A stretch of DNA of 64,000 nt from Fragum whitleyi (lineage: Eukaryota; Mollusca; Bivalvia; Cardiida; Cardiidae): contig OX411548.1 of the NCBI GenBank assembly GCA_948146395.1, forward strand, positions 58,733,020 to 58,797,019. The letters run 5' to 3'. Below the pieces are notes generated by a model, which was not told the DNA's origin, did not search any database, and was given only the letters and a program-made list of their open reading frames with translations. Both the position numbers and the translations under genes were made by a program. Below, piece by piece: positions 41,666 through 54,617 of the stretch. Numbering within the stretch: position 1 is the stretch's first letter; each line of letters begins with the position of its first letter.

Positions 41666-44538
41666 ATGTTCGCATTTGGCGTAAAAGTACGTGCGTTCAC
41701 ACTTTTTTTTTTTCATTTTAATTTCATTTCACATGGGTGGTAATGTCTGTATGCGGAATAAAATGTTATGAGAATAGAATTTTACATTAAATTCCGATAA
41801 TGAGCACTAAGATAAAAAAAAAGTAAATAATAAGAGAGGTTCTAACATTTTATTTTTTTCAACGGTTTTTAGTAAATGCCATTCCGAGAATTGCACCCTG
41901 AATGCGGTGAACTCCACAGGAAGCAAAATCGAGAGGGATTGATTGAAGTTGTAAAAAAGTTGTTCTTAAACGAATCGAATACATTTTTTGGAGGAGTCAA
42001 GACTAATTTGCACCCAGTTCTCTACGCTTCAGAAATTTTGACCAAAGTTTCGAAAAGACCAAAAACTTTGTTCCGAATTCGTAAATGATCGCAAACTGGA
42101 TGCACATTAAAGATTGTCTACGAACTGGATGTGAACCAGTCAAAAACGTTTATAATTATCCGCGACACAGCCTCGATCCCGTTAATTTCTGGTTTGTGTT
42201 TTGTGTATTTATGTTATTGATTGAAACGTTTGGCCTTAAAGAAGTCAAGCCGACTACACCGTGTCAGTTACCTAAAAATAATACCTATGGAAAAACAAAT
42301 TAGTTAATTTATTTATTTAATTTTTTTTTTTTTTTTTTTTACCTCTAACCCCTAGAAATTAAGACAAACTAGTTTGTGTTTCTATAGACTATGGGAAGCA
42401 ATAATGCGCTACATCATTTTTTAGTTCTCAATAGGTTGTTTCCCTTAGCAGTTTCCCTTGATGGAAACTGAAATCCTGATTTCGTTGGTCAATGGATCTT
42501 TTGCCCGCCGTGGATTTATAAAAGTCCCAGAAGAGCTTTTGTCACACACTTGATGCCATCGTCAGTGCCAAACTTGGTAACAGCTTTTATAGCCAGCTAT
42601 AACTAGTGTAGCCTTGGAAGTGGTGGTGGGGATGGTGGTATCGGGGGTCATATTTCACATTGAGGTCCCGCGAGACCTTGATCTTGACCCGTTTAAAATA
42701 AACCCTTTCACCAAAGGACAACGTTCTTCATTTGTACTCACTCTAGGTGGTTGGCTTTTTAACTTGTCCTTGAAACTGTGGGATTCTAACCGTTGGTCTG
42801 CTTTAAAACATCTAACCAAATACTTCAACCACTCTCGTATTTTCTAATTGCTTACACTTAGGACAATCTAATTTAGCATGTATGTATTTTTAGGTTATAG
42901 GTTTTCACTTAGTAAATGGACCATTTGATATTGACTTCAGCATTTGACCTACTTTGAAATGATACCTTCTAACTGCAAAACCATATGAGCCTATGCGTGT
43001 ATTTCCAACAATTTGATATGTGCCTGAAGGGCCAACATCAACTTACCTTTACTGCCTTCTAGTATTACTAAATGTTTGTCTGACTTTCTAAAGACACATT
43101 TTAATCCCATCTTTCTACAAAGCGCAAAGTGAAGACCCTCGTCAGACTGTGCAGATGCACAGGCTGTCCAGAGCCTTAGCTTGGCGCAATTCTGAAATGG
43201 TTGGAAATGTCACACACAGGCTCAATTATTATTTTTCTTAGTAGTTCTGTGATAAATGTCATCCCATAGGCTTTGATTTTACATTTTGAATGGGGTTACA
43301 GCTTTCCCCCTGTGTCTTTACGTTTACCCTTTACATATCTAAAATAAAAAATACATTTGTTTTCATATGTTTTATTATATCCCTTGCACGTTTCTTCATT
43401 ATCTTTTTCAACAAAGATATTTTTTAGAATCGGTGGCAGTTATATTTCAGCTGCGAGCAATAAATAGCAAACTAGTCAATGGACTACTTTAAATGCCATA
43501 ACCGGGGGGGGGGGGAGGGGGTGTGGTTTCGAGTCTTGTCCGGAGCATAAATTCTACATTTATGGATGAATTTCTAAATAAGTTGATTAAGTTGTTCCCC
43601 TAGCTGAGTACTAGTGTTATGTGAAGGGTTTGTCCGGATACTGTCAATGTCAAGTAGGTTTCGGGTAAAATTTCAGTATTTGCTGGGGCATCCGTGCTTG
43701 TAACACCTTTCTATTTAAAATATTCTGCTGTCATTTAAATCGCGAATCTTTCGCGCCGATACCAATAAACTCGGCCAATGCAAACTCTCTAGACAACAAA
43801 AAGCGACAAGCAAAGCGTGTTCACGAATACATACGTGCGATGAGGGAGGGTTGTAGTTTCAAACCTCAATAAAATGTTTTCAATTCTTATGATTTTATAT
43901 TAAGACGCGTTAGTCTACGAAGCGTGTTCGTGATTTGACGTAAATTTACCTGCGTTCATTCAGAGAGCAAGCAGACGCGTTTCATTTGAAACGACAATTT
44001 GCTTTATTTTGAATCAAGAGATTACCACAAATATGCAAAACAATTATGTCAAGTGGTGTTTGGAATATTTTCAATATGTTGAATCTTTTTAATTACGAAG
44101 ATATCGCTTTTGCATCAATAAACCAATTGAATTTCCAAATAAGTGGAAAACTGAGGGAAAGGATCGTTGGTCCTTCTATTCTAAAACGTTTCAAAAGCGT
44201 GGAACGTTTCTTAATCGAATTCTAATAGTAAATATTTTATTTTCTGGCAAAATTACTGGATCAACTGAGAAACGCGCCACATAAAACGTCATTGAAATGA
44301 AGGACTTTTAGACGAAATGGTTATGCTACTAAACGTCTGTATTGTGTCTGTAATACATTAAACAACATTGCGAAAGTGACAAAGTGAATGATTTTGTAAA
44401 TATATTGGAATGAGTGCGACGGGTGAAAGGTACTTTTAAGCGTGTTCACCCTGATGTTTCTAGTTTTGGTTAATATCGGTGCTCCTTCAATATATCTTCA
44501 TTTTCGATCTGGTGAAGAACTTATTGCAGAAGCATGGT
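41666..44538. other. No gene recognised
   Basis: AT-rich. T-runs at 41702-41714 and 42321-42340, and a G-rich run at 43505-43521. ORFs of 70-77 codons lack domain or splice support. The last 14 bases are the left TSD of the next SINE. Confidence 0.4.
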
Positions 44539-44790
44539 TTTGTTTGTTTGTTTAAATGGGCTTTAACGCCGCTTTCAACAATCTTTCAGTTATATCGCGG
44601 CGACTGGAACACATTACAATGGATTCCTGATATTTCTCAAAACAATACCACCAGTACATCTTTTCCAAATCCAGATGCTTTTCCAAATAAGTCTACGGTT
44701 ATCAACCCTTTTGTGGAAGACAAATAGTCGGAAATAATGAGTGCCGTCGTCGTGTATCGAACCGTGGACCTCGAGATTGACAATCCCACG
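44539..44790 (-). mobile_element. SINE family 1, 5'-truncated, 14-bp target-site duplication
   Basis: The minus-strand copy starts within the head (the A box is lost), has the B box region GGTTCGATACACG and the full body, and ends in a (CAAA)n-like tail. It is flanked by perfect direct repeats TGCAGAAGCATGGT (44525-44538 and 44791-44804). Confidence 0.9.
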
Positions 44791-44804
44791 TGCAGAAGCA
44801 TGGT

Positions 44805-46371
44805 ATTAAATATTATCCGTCGATGAACTAAACAAAGTTCTAATTGGTCACTTAAATAAAGCACAAAAGTATTGCTTAATAATGTTAAAGTTGCCAGTGT
44901 TTGATGGGTTTCGATAGCCCGTTCACTTGGTATATAGCAAAACCAAAATTCATAAAAAGATTCTCCGATGAAAGCAATTTAACTTGCATGAGAATGTTAG
45001 TACCCCCCAATTTTAGAATTAACATTGGTCGGTGGGAAAAATTTAACAAATTCACCCAATTAAGTGGAATTGGAGGGAAATAATCCTTTATCAATCATTT
45101 TGTTCAAAAGGAACAAAATTAGCGATATATATCACATCCATTTAATAAAATTTACATACAAATTCTATAAAAGCTTCACATCTCTTCAAAAACCAAACAG
45201 TCGCTTTTCAATTTGAATTATGTCGGTGGAATCGAGATTTTTTTCTAGATATATCTATTTTGAATGATATTGATCTTATCTTTTAAGTGATTAGGAGGCG
45301 TTTTTGAATGGTTTGTATGAGTGTTTTGAGTGAAATAATGGAGCGCAGAGTGAGCGATTTTGAATGGTTTTGATTGAGACGAATGTCATTTTCACGATGT
45401 TATTAGCCGTAGTAGTATTATCTTACTGTTAATTCTTATAAAAAATAACTGTTTTCACAAAATAGCATGTTACTGCGACGTCTAAGAAGAATAAAAAGTT
45501 TGTTTTACCGCAATTAGACTTTTTATTTCTTTTTGAACAACTTTTTATGTTACAAACACACAAATTAGATTGGTTATAGATTTCTTTGTCACTGGGGTAT
45601 GAATTATATTTGGGTGCTGTTTTCCGAAGATAAATTTAACTAAGTTAGATTTTTAAGATGAACTATCCACAAAGAGATATAAAGTGTAAATTCATCAAAA
45701 TCTAGTGGAAGTATTGACATGTATAACCATTATACAGTTTACACAAAATAATGTAGAAAATTGACATTTCAGAATTGACAAGGTCTATAGAAATTAAACC
45801 TTTGGTTCAATATTTAACCAAGCACTCATTGTGTTTCAGCGGCCATTTTAAACCCTTTTTCCCGAAATCAATTAAATAGATTTCTTTCTAAGCTGTCCTT
45901 ATTTTGATAACCTAAAGAAGAAAAAAGAGACATCAATTGTAAATTACACGCATCCAAAGACACAAGCAAAGTGGTCACGTTTGATCAAGTGTCATAATAC
46001 TACTATTGACTAGAAAAATGTCGTATAAAATGTTGTCTGCTGTTATTGTCTTATCATCAACACATATTCCGTTAGTGTCATTAAGACTTCTCTAAATTTG
46101 ATGATTCGCATAAAAAAATGATATTACAAAAATTAAAAAAAAAGACATTGGTTGATATTCGGCCGATGACATAAAATTGAAAGTTGTCTATTCTAATGCT
46201 AGATTTGTGTACAACATAATTATTTAAGTTCAAATATGAAAGTTTGATAAAAGCCTTCCTTGAAACCAAATGAAACTCCTTTTTACTAGTCTATTTCAAT
46301 TATATTAAGAAATGGGAAATTTTTAAAAGTCCCGGTTTCTGAAATAGTTCTTCTTCTTCATAAATATGTTT
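44805..46371. other. No gene recognised
   Basis: AT-rich. A 60-codon ORF at 44901 is unsupported. No repeat or hairpin of note. Confidence 0.4.
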
Positions 46372-46610
46372 GTGACCCGTCACGCAGAAGGGTGCCATAT
46401 GGGAACTTTGTAAAATGAATATTTAAAAAAGAGATTGGTTCTAGAACAGGCCAACCAGAGGTCGTATTTAAACATTTGATTGAACATTTTAGAATTTAAG
46501 CCCATTGCGAAAAGTTTCAACCCTAGTCAGTCTGCGCAGTCCGCGCAGTCTGACAAGGATCGACACTTTACGCACTTCCGAGATGGTCCCTTTTCGCGTG
46601 ACGGGTCTCA
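46372..46610. mobile_element. MITE with roughly 27-bp TIRs
   Basis: The left end GTGACCCGTCACGCAGAAGG mirrors the right end CCCTTTTCGCGTGACGGGTC; similarity continues inward to GCCAT/ATGG. The 239-bp interior is non-coding and includes TCTGCGCAGTCCGCGCAGTC. Possible AT-rich target duplication, not clear. Confidence 0.7.
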
Positions 46611-46880
46611 TATATAAATATCACGACAACTTTACTGTTTTATGCCTTGTAAAGTCCACCAGATATTTCATAATAGATATCAAACAAAACTTGCGCAATA
46701 TCCTAATACGGTCGTTTTCAATTTGATCAGGTTTTGACCGACATCCATCATTGTTCGTTTTTCTCATTATTGTTCTAATACAAACATTCACAATTACGCT
46801 GTCAATATTTGGTTTTATGTGTAAGTCCCACTTTCCTCTAGTGTGTGGTCTTATGTCAAATTCAGGTTTTTATGCAAATG
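46611..46880. other. No feature recognised
   Basis: AT-rich sequence without supported ORF or repeat. Confidence 0.35.
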
Positions 46881-46886
46881 ACAAGA

Positions 46887-47104
46887 TGGTGTCCGTGGTC
46901 TAGAGGTAGAGCGTCGGCCTCTTGAACAAAAGGTCCTGAGTTCGATTTCCGGGAGCGGCTATCGATCCTGGTTCTTTCATCGGCCATCACATTCGGCGCG
47001 AGTACTGGTGAATTTTCCAGGAAGGATAATCTAGAGGGATTAATCTAAGTTGTAAGAACTTTTTTACCAATGGATGTACAATAAATGGGTTTAAACCAAA
47101 CTAA
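46887..47104 (+). mobile_element. tRNA-derived SINE (family 2) with LINE-like 3' tail
   Basis: Head: GTCCGTGGTCTAGAGGTAGA (A-box region) and GAGTTCGATTTCC (B box). The body includes CGGCCATCACATTCGGCGCG and GAATTTTCCAGGAAGG. The end GTACAATAAATGGGTTTAAA followed by CCAAACTAA parallels the 3' end of the LINE at 40888-40911. Candidate 6-bp TSD ACAAGA (46881-46886 and 47105-47110). It is different in body from family 1. Confidence 0.75.
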
Positions 47105-47110
47105 ACAAGA

Positions 47111-48740
47111 ATTGTTGATTTATTGTGGCCCTTTTTGTAGGTATTGAGAAATTTTAGTTCTGATATCCTTCAGTGTCATCCTGTTTTGTAAATCAAGTTT
47201 GATTTTCTAAGACGTAGGAAAACTAAGACCTAACCAAGTTAAACTTAAGAAAGTTCGCTCGGCTTTTCCCTACTATCAAACTTTTCTTTTAGTCTGATTT
47301 TTAAAAAAGAATTGAATTTGTTATTTCTATTTTTGAAAAGAAAAAATGGGGTCAGCGTAAGAGCCGTATGAAAATAGATACCAAAAACATTCGGTGCCAT
47401 TGAGTTCTTGCTTTTGAATTTCTTTGAAAAATACATCCTTGATTTGAAGTTATTATTTTTTGACAAATATTTATGTTCTATATAAACATCACAACTCATT
47501 CCACTAAATAAGTAAATGAATATGGGATTTTAATGAAACAAAAGAAAAATGTAACATTTTTATTCGGTCCTTAATAGAAGTTGTTTTCTTTTGATTTTAA
47601 GATTTCCTACATGCTTCACAGTAAAATATATGTAGTTCTATGTTTAAACATTTTCTTTCACTCTCAATATAAATTTGTGACATAATGAAGAATATTTTGA
47701 TATGAAAATAAGTTGGGATCACAGTCTTACTATTTCTTTTTACATATTTTGACTTATTTGTTAAAATAAAGGGAGGTAATTATTCACAAAAAAAATCAAA
47801 ATTCAAACACATTTTTCATTATTGGAAATGAAAAATGTGTTGGTATCTTCGTTAAGGGATATGAGGTAGGGGCTCTTTTTACAATTTTCATAAATTTTAT
47901 TTGCTTTCTCTCCAAAATTAGGCATGGGCCACTGATGAATACTTGCTTGTCGTTTTCTCTTAATACTCTAAAATCGGGGAAAATATCCCCCAATTTTGAT
48001 GAAAAAAATATTTTTTGAATTCATACAATTTTGCGAGATTGTCAACCTTATATGCAGCTCTATCCAAAAACATAGTCTGAATTTCGATTCATAGTTTAGA
48101 ACGATCACACAAACGCAAACGTGTTTGTTTTTTTGTTTTTTTGATAGCGGAAAATCCAAAGCCAGATGAGCAGACGTTCTTAATTTCAAAAACTTGTCCC
48201 TGCCTGGTATCCGGCTGTGCTATCACTTTGAAGATAAAAAAAAAAGGTTTAGAAAAACCAATCCTCCCTTAACCATGCTATATCTAGCTTAGGCCTTAAT
48301 CTAGTCAAAAAAAAATAGCAGCACTTGATATTTTTCTTGAAATATTTTTAAAGAGTTAATCATTGAGTTTTCATCTCAAAGCAATAGATTAATGCATATC
48401 TTTTGTTCCAAAGTTGACTACAATCACAAAACATAGCCATAATGTGGGGGAGGATTTGAAAAGTTACGGTCCGACAGTTTTTCGTCCAAATTTCGGATTT
48501 GATTTGACTATACAATATGGTCTGGGACGACAAGCTTTTAAGCAAATGCTTCATTTTTTGGTATTTGACTATTATTTATACCAAAAGCATTTTTTCAATG
48601 TAATGTTTTGGTGAAGTTGCGTGATTAACGTCTTCAAAATTTCTTAAACTGTCGCTAAGCCAAAGTCAATTTTTAAATGATCAGGTCTAATGCAAGTGAT
48701 CTTGGAGATCACGAGTCACGAGTCAATTTTATAGTCTTTT
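47111..48740. other. No gene recognised; one small hairpin
   Basis: AACACATTTTTCATT and AATGAAAAATGTGTT form a perfect 15-bp inverted repeat at about 47806-47841. The rest is AT-rich without supported ORFs. Confidence 0.4.
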
Positions 48741-50360
48741 GACGTCGCGCACGGTAATGCGGCACTTCTTAAAAAAACCGCCAGCCTCTGTGTTTTAAAA
48801 CTTAGCATTACAAGACTCCTTGGTCGCACCATCTTTATATCTTTTATCTAAATTACGCTTAAACCATAACCAATTTATAAGTCAAACTTTTATTGCAAAC
48901 TATTTTCGTATGATTTCGTAAAAAGGAGTTTCAAATTGTAATTTAAACGAAAAAACGCGTGTAACATGGAAGATACCTATCTTATATTTAATATAGTTTT
49001 ATAATGTTTAAACTGCTTGAAAGTGCATCAAATCTAAACTGGCATGACATCCAACAATTTTAACAATGGAAATCAAAATTAAACCACAAATAAGAAAAAT
49101 ACCGCTTTATGTATAACAAAAAGTGAAGCGGAATATCGAACTATAAGACGCCGAAAAATGACGATTTTCTTTTATATTTTAATTAAAAATGGTTTAATTG
49201 CAACCAATCTTTAAATTAAAAATATCATTTTTCTGTCTTTCTTAAATATGTAAATAGAAATCAATTTGAGATTTTTTCGGGAAATTGATAAGCCGAAATT
49301 CGTGTGGAACGAAATCTTTTTAGGCTGTTATAAAAAATGTTTTTACCATTCTTAATACGCTAAAAAAATGCAGTTCCTTTATTCATAAGATAATTTAAAT
49401 AAAGCTAAGAAATATTATTTTTCTCTTAATAATCATATTAAAATTTCATGACAAAATATTAACGAATAAAAGAGATATTGATATTAGTTCGTGCGGAGCG
49501 ATTTCTAAAAAAAAAACGCGCATATTCTTACAACGGTGTTATGTTTGATTCGTGGAATTATAAAACCGACGCACCTTCAGACGAATACAGAGTAGATTAA
49601 TTTCGCAGTTCAAGGGGAGAAATAGAAAAAGAAAGAGTGATATCACGCGAGAAGAATGTCTGTATGGAAGTGGCGATGCGGGTAGGGTAAGGGAAGTACT
49701 AGATATAAACAATATTGCCCGAAATCGCTCATGTTAATTTCGGAAAGCAAAAAAGAATGTTTGATACATTTTTTGCAAAGACTTGTACTCATGGACTGTA
49801 AGTCATTGTTCTAAAGACCCAAGAATAGTGAGTTCGAAGCAAACTTAGCAAAATGTAACAACTTTTTTTTCAAACATTAAAAAAAAGGGGGGCGGGTTGC
49901 GTCATTTTCCTTTTACAAAAACGCATGTATTGATGACATCAATTTATATGAACAAGCTGTTGTTGGTTCGAATTGATCATTGCAATAAAGATAAGGTGAA
50001 TATTTCATAATGTCAGATCTACCTCTACATTTTAACATAAATAATGTTCAAAAGAAAGGTCTAGCCCAATACATTTTCATATTTAGAGTGGAAATAAGCC
50101 TAACTCTACAAAAGGCTTTATCCAGTATTTGCATGTCTACACATTTAAGCGAAGTTGAAAATAATATCACATTTTCATTCTTCGCGAGTGATTGGGGCGG
50201 ATTTTTTAATGATGACTATATATTCTGACTTTGCTACAGCTGTAGAAAAAGTGAGCAATATAATGATTACATGTACTTTTTTCTGACAACTAGAAGCTAC
50301 ACAATCGACGTTCGCTATTTTGACGTTACATTTTAGCGCCGCATTACCGTGTGCGACGTC
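48741..50360. mobile_element. Candidate non-autonomous DNA transposon with 23-bp TIRs, 1620 bp
   Basis: The left TIR starts GACGTCGCGCACGGTAATGC (48741-48763). The right TIR (50338-50360) is its inverse with one mismatch. There is no ORF above 72 codons and no transposase motif inside; the interior is very AT-rich. Flanks both begin TTT, so a short T-rich target duplication is possible but not decisive. Confidence 0.6.
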
Positions 50361-51994
50361 TTTACGCCTTTGGCGTCAAACAAATAGTCAATACAAAAAT
50401 ACCGATATTTGACCAGCAAGATGATGGTTCTTTTTGATGCTTTGATTGGTTCCTTTAACTTGTTTAAGTAATCATCTAAAGTTATGAAATGCGGAAATAT
50501 CAGACTGACTTTAGCCTTTGCGAATTGAAACTACTGACGTAAAACAGCAACAAATTACGTCTTTCCCTTGAGGTCATCAAATAAACATTGTTAATTCGGA
50601 AAGTCAAACGATAGGTTCAGCGCTCTGGTACCAATTACTAAATTGGTATCAACATTGACTATTTTACTATATATCCAAATGTGGTGTAAAGCTTTTTTGA
50701 CTGTGTATATAAACATTGGACTTGTGTAATAAGCCTATCATAAGGAATTGCTATGCCCGTCATCAAATGCGACAAAGGAATTACGATCGCCTTCTCTATG
50801 TGAAGGTTGTAAATCATCGGAGTAGATGAAAATTGAACTCCCTTTTTTATTTATACATTTTATGTATTTGTTCAATAGGAAACGGAATGAATTTTCGTAT
50901 TGTAGATATAATAAATTCTGTAAATAGCTGTAAAATGAAGTAAATCATCGAAATTTTATAATCAATGAAAAGTTATATATTATCCATGAATGGTCATGAG
51001 GTTTTAACAAAGGTCTGTAGAACGAATATTGCTTTGTATAAATAAAAAGAACGAAAAACACAAGAAATTGAATGAATAACTAAGGTCCGAATATTACAAA
51101 TTGCCATGACATGTTTATTTTGGGTAGGGGGAGAGAAAATAAAATTACTAATAAAGTGCTATAAACTTCGAAAGAAAACTGGTGGTACGTCTTGCTAATC
51201 CCCTCAAGAATCGACCTATGAAATCATCCGAAAATACCGGTAGTACTATGATATTGGCCATTAAAAGTCTGGGATACTTATGACATAAGTTTTCGTTGGC
51301 GGCTTAAGTGATATCATTTATGTCGCTAACCAACGATATTTTATCTACATGAATTTATATTTAGTTCTAGTTTAATCTTTTTGTAAAATGAAGTTTGAAT
51401 TGCACCAATAAAAGTAGTTATTAAAGGAATAAATATACAGTACTACACATCACATTCGTTTTAAGCATCAAGCATTGAAGTGACCTAAATGCAAGGACAA
51501 TAAATGATTTACTTGATTAACTGTGCATTGTAACAACTTGAAATTCAAAATTACTAAAATGGCCACCGGTCACGTGTGTTTTGAAGGGATTTTATACAGT
51601 AGCCTCACGTTTAGGTCCGACAGTTTGGTGTTGCGTGTACGGTGTCGACCTAAAATTAATGACCGCTAGTATGTGCTCGATACAGTTGTCCGGATTTCGG
51701 CAACCTTCCCGCAAAGTTGTAACAATCGTATGTATGGCGTAATTGTTTACCAATATTAACAATAAAATAAAAAATTAATATTAATTTTCGTCGTATTCGT
51801 TATTAGAGCGGTTTTAGACAACGCCCGCTAAGTGGTGGTCAATGCATATGCAGAAATTCTGGGTTAAGTTTGGTGGAATTAAAAAAGTAAGTCACGGTAT
51901 CATTTAAACAATAAATACAGGCCGAGGAGGGCCAAGTGTCGCATCACTGGAATTGCCAGTAGAAAGGGTAACAGCGGAAACATTAGTTTGATTT
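50361..51994. other. No gene recognised
   Basis: AT-rich sequence with no ORF, SINE or hairpin that I can support. Confidence 0.4.
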
Positions 51995-54060
51995 AAGTAA
52001 AATTTAAGTAAATGAATATTTTAAATCAAAGACATCCATCTACCAACCTTCACTATTGATTTAATACGGTCATGGACCCTATTATTCTAAATTTAAGAAA
52101 GAAGGTCAAAGATCATAGTCAGGGCCAAAGGTTCAACAGGATGCAAAAATGAGTTGCAATCATCTACCAACATTTATAAATAGCAGAATTGAGTTCTAGA
52201 CCAAATAATTCATTATTTAAGAAAGTTGGTCAACGATCTATTCTGGGTCAAATATTTAATATTTCATTCCAGGACAATCATCTACTAACATTTGTTATAG
52301 GGATGAGTGTCTTTTTCACTGCGTTTATTGGGGTATAAAGTGCAATTGCCTTAGCACATGGCAAATAACGCCCGTAGGGCGTTATGATTCTACGGGCGTT
52401 ATGATTAAGCCATGTGCTAAGGCAATTGCACTTTATACCCCAATAAACGCAGTGAAAAAGACACTCATCCCCTTATAATTGCAATCATCTAGATCGAAGA
52501 AACTATTTAAATACTCAGCCAAACATTAAGGCTTCAAGTCTACTTTCTGCGCGTATAAATTACAATATCTATTTTTAGATCGTGTATTGTTTATCTCGCT
52601 ATCGAAGTGAAATGCCATATAGTAAAACAAATGATACACAAATAAAAGACAACATAAAAATTCGTAGAGGTATTTATCACAAAAGAGCTTGTTTCTGCAA
52701 AGTTAGTCTGTATTTTTAAACGAAAACGGCGTGGTCGGTCTTAGTTGAGAGGGTTGCTTGAAGGTCTTCGTCGACTCGCTGTGTTCTAAATTTAGGTCGG
52801 CTCAGAATCAGAGCTGCATGCTTGTAATCGTAAAGTCTTTCGAAAATGTATTAATTTATAATAGATTAAATGGCAATGTTGCGTTGATGATCGGGAACTA
52901 GGTTAATTCGTGTTCCTACAGCACAGGACTTGCGGATCGAATTTCGAGGGTTTCCCGAAAGACCTATTGCATTTTATACAGAAATAAAGTGTAATGGATT
53001 TCCCCACGTGATGCGATTTAAACCAATCAGAATCCTTTATTTTATTGGATTGCAATTATTATTTATTGAATACAGTCTTAGACCCTAATTCAATATCTAA
53101 GGAAGCAGGTCAAAGGTCACATTCAGGATCGGGGGAATATGATGCCAGAATCAAAGAAAGTTATCTACCAACTTTTAGTATTGATTCAGTACAGTCATAG
53201 ATGTTATGATGTTATGATTCAATATCTAAGAAAGTAGAGCAAAGTTCATGGTCATGGTCTACAGGATGCCAGAATCAAATACAACCATCTATCAACACGT
53301 TAAAGAAGCAAAACATAGTTTTTAATCTGATAGTTAAATATTTTAGAAAGTAGGTCAAAGGTCATGATAGGGGTCAAAGATTTAACATGATACCAGAATC
53401 AACGACAACCATCAGCCAACCTTTATTTTTTTACTTTAGACAGTCTTAGACCTAATAATTTAATATTTAAAGAAGTAGTTCAAAGGTCAAGGTCAAGGGT
53501 TATTCATGATGCCAGAATGTTAGAAAAATATCTACCAACAATTATTTTGACTTTCTGAACTCCTACCCTAGTATATGTAATTCAATATTTAAGAAAGTAT
53601 GTCATAGTCTTTGTTGGAGTAAAGGGTCCAATATGATGCCAAAATCAGAGACAATTATATACCAACCTTTGCAATTGATAAAATACATTTCTTTACAACA
53701 TTATTCAATATTTAAGAGAGTAGGTCAAAGGTCAAGGTTGGGGTCAAGGGTTCAATATGATAATTGAATCAAAGACAACTATCTACCAACCTTTATTATT
53801 GATATAACACATTCCTTAACCTTATGATTCAATATTTTAGAAATAGAAGTTCAACATGATGCCAGAATCAAAGACAATCATCTACCAACCTTTATTGTTG
53901 ACTTAAAACAGTCCTAGCCCTTATTAATCATATTTAAGAAAGTAGGTTAAAGATGACAGTCAGAGGTAAGAGTTCAACATGATGCCAGAATCAAAGACAA
54001 TCATCTAACAACATTTGTCATTACATTAATACAAACCTACACACAATCATTCATATACTA
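51995..54060 (+). repeat. Tandem repeat array, about 120-bp period, about 11 units
   Basis: Units carry ATCTACCAACCTTTATTATT, ATTCAATATTTAAGAAAGTA, GGTCAAAGGTCA and TTCAACATGATGCCAGAATC. ATCTACCAAC marks recur near 52038, 52161, 52280, 53162, 53286, 53410, 53530, 53657, 53780, 53880 and 54002. The 882-bp gap between the third and fourth marks holds a mobile element at 52295-53063. It is non-coding and diverged. Confidence 0.85.
52295..53063 (+). mobile_element. Palindrome-headed dispersed repeat, copy 2, nested in the array
   Basis: The same element as 9783-10512. Its head is a 184-bp palindrome (52295-52478) whose arms run GGGATGAGTGTCTTTTTCAC ... GCAATTGCCTTAGCACATGG; the centre has AACGCCCGTAGGGCGTTATG and its mirror. 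The body follows to GATTGCAATTATT. Removing about 767 bp restores the 115-120-bp period of the host array. Possible TTAT target duplication. Confidence 0.8.
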
Positions 54061-54139
54061 TGCCTAGTATAAGACATTTAGCATTCTTCTCCTTCTTCCT
54101 TTTGGTCCCTGATATGCTGACGTGAAAGCCTCAAATACC

Positions 54140-54583
54140 CAAGTTAATTGCCCAAATAGAATTTAACAAATACATCTGAAAGAGCATATCTTCAGGATCA
54201 TTTCAGTGAATTTTGGTTGATTTCTGATAAGTTGTTGTAGAGAAAAAAATATAGAAAGACCCAGAAGGCCCTTTTTTGAAGATTCGAATGTCCATAAAAT
54301 ATGTGTACGAAGCACAATCAGATTATATGATGAAGTCTGAAAGAGCATGTCCCAAGAACAATTCCTGTTAAGTCTAGATGAATTGAGACATACATTTTCA
54401 GAGAAGAACATTTATTTAAAGTTTCACCAAATTAGACCATTTTTGATGACGTGGTAGCTCATAGCACCTATGATATCTACCCAATCAGTATTTGACGAAG
54501 AAATCTGAAAGATCTAGAGTAAAGCCGGTGCAATATAGTTAAATTCTGATGGGTAGTCTCAGTGAAGACGTTTTTTCCAAAAA

Positions 54584-54617
<34 letters not shown>

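Noticed and set aside
51995..54060. CRISPR array
   Set aside because: The repeat unit is about 120 bp and diverged, with no short conserved repeat plus unique spacers. The context is eukaryotic.
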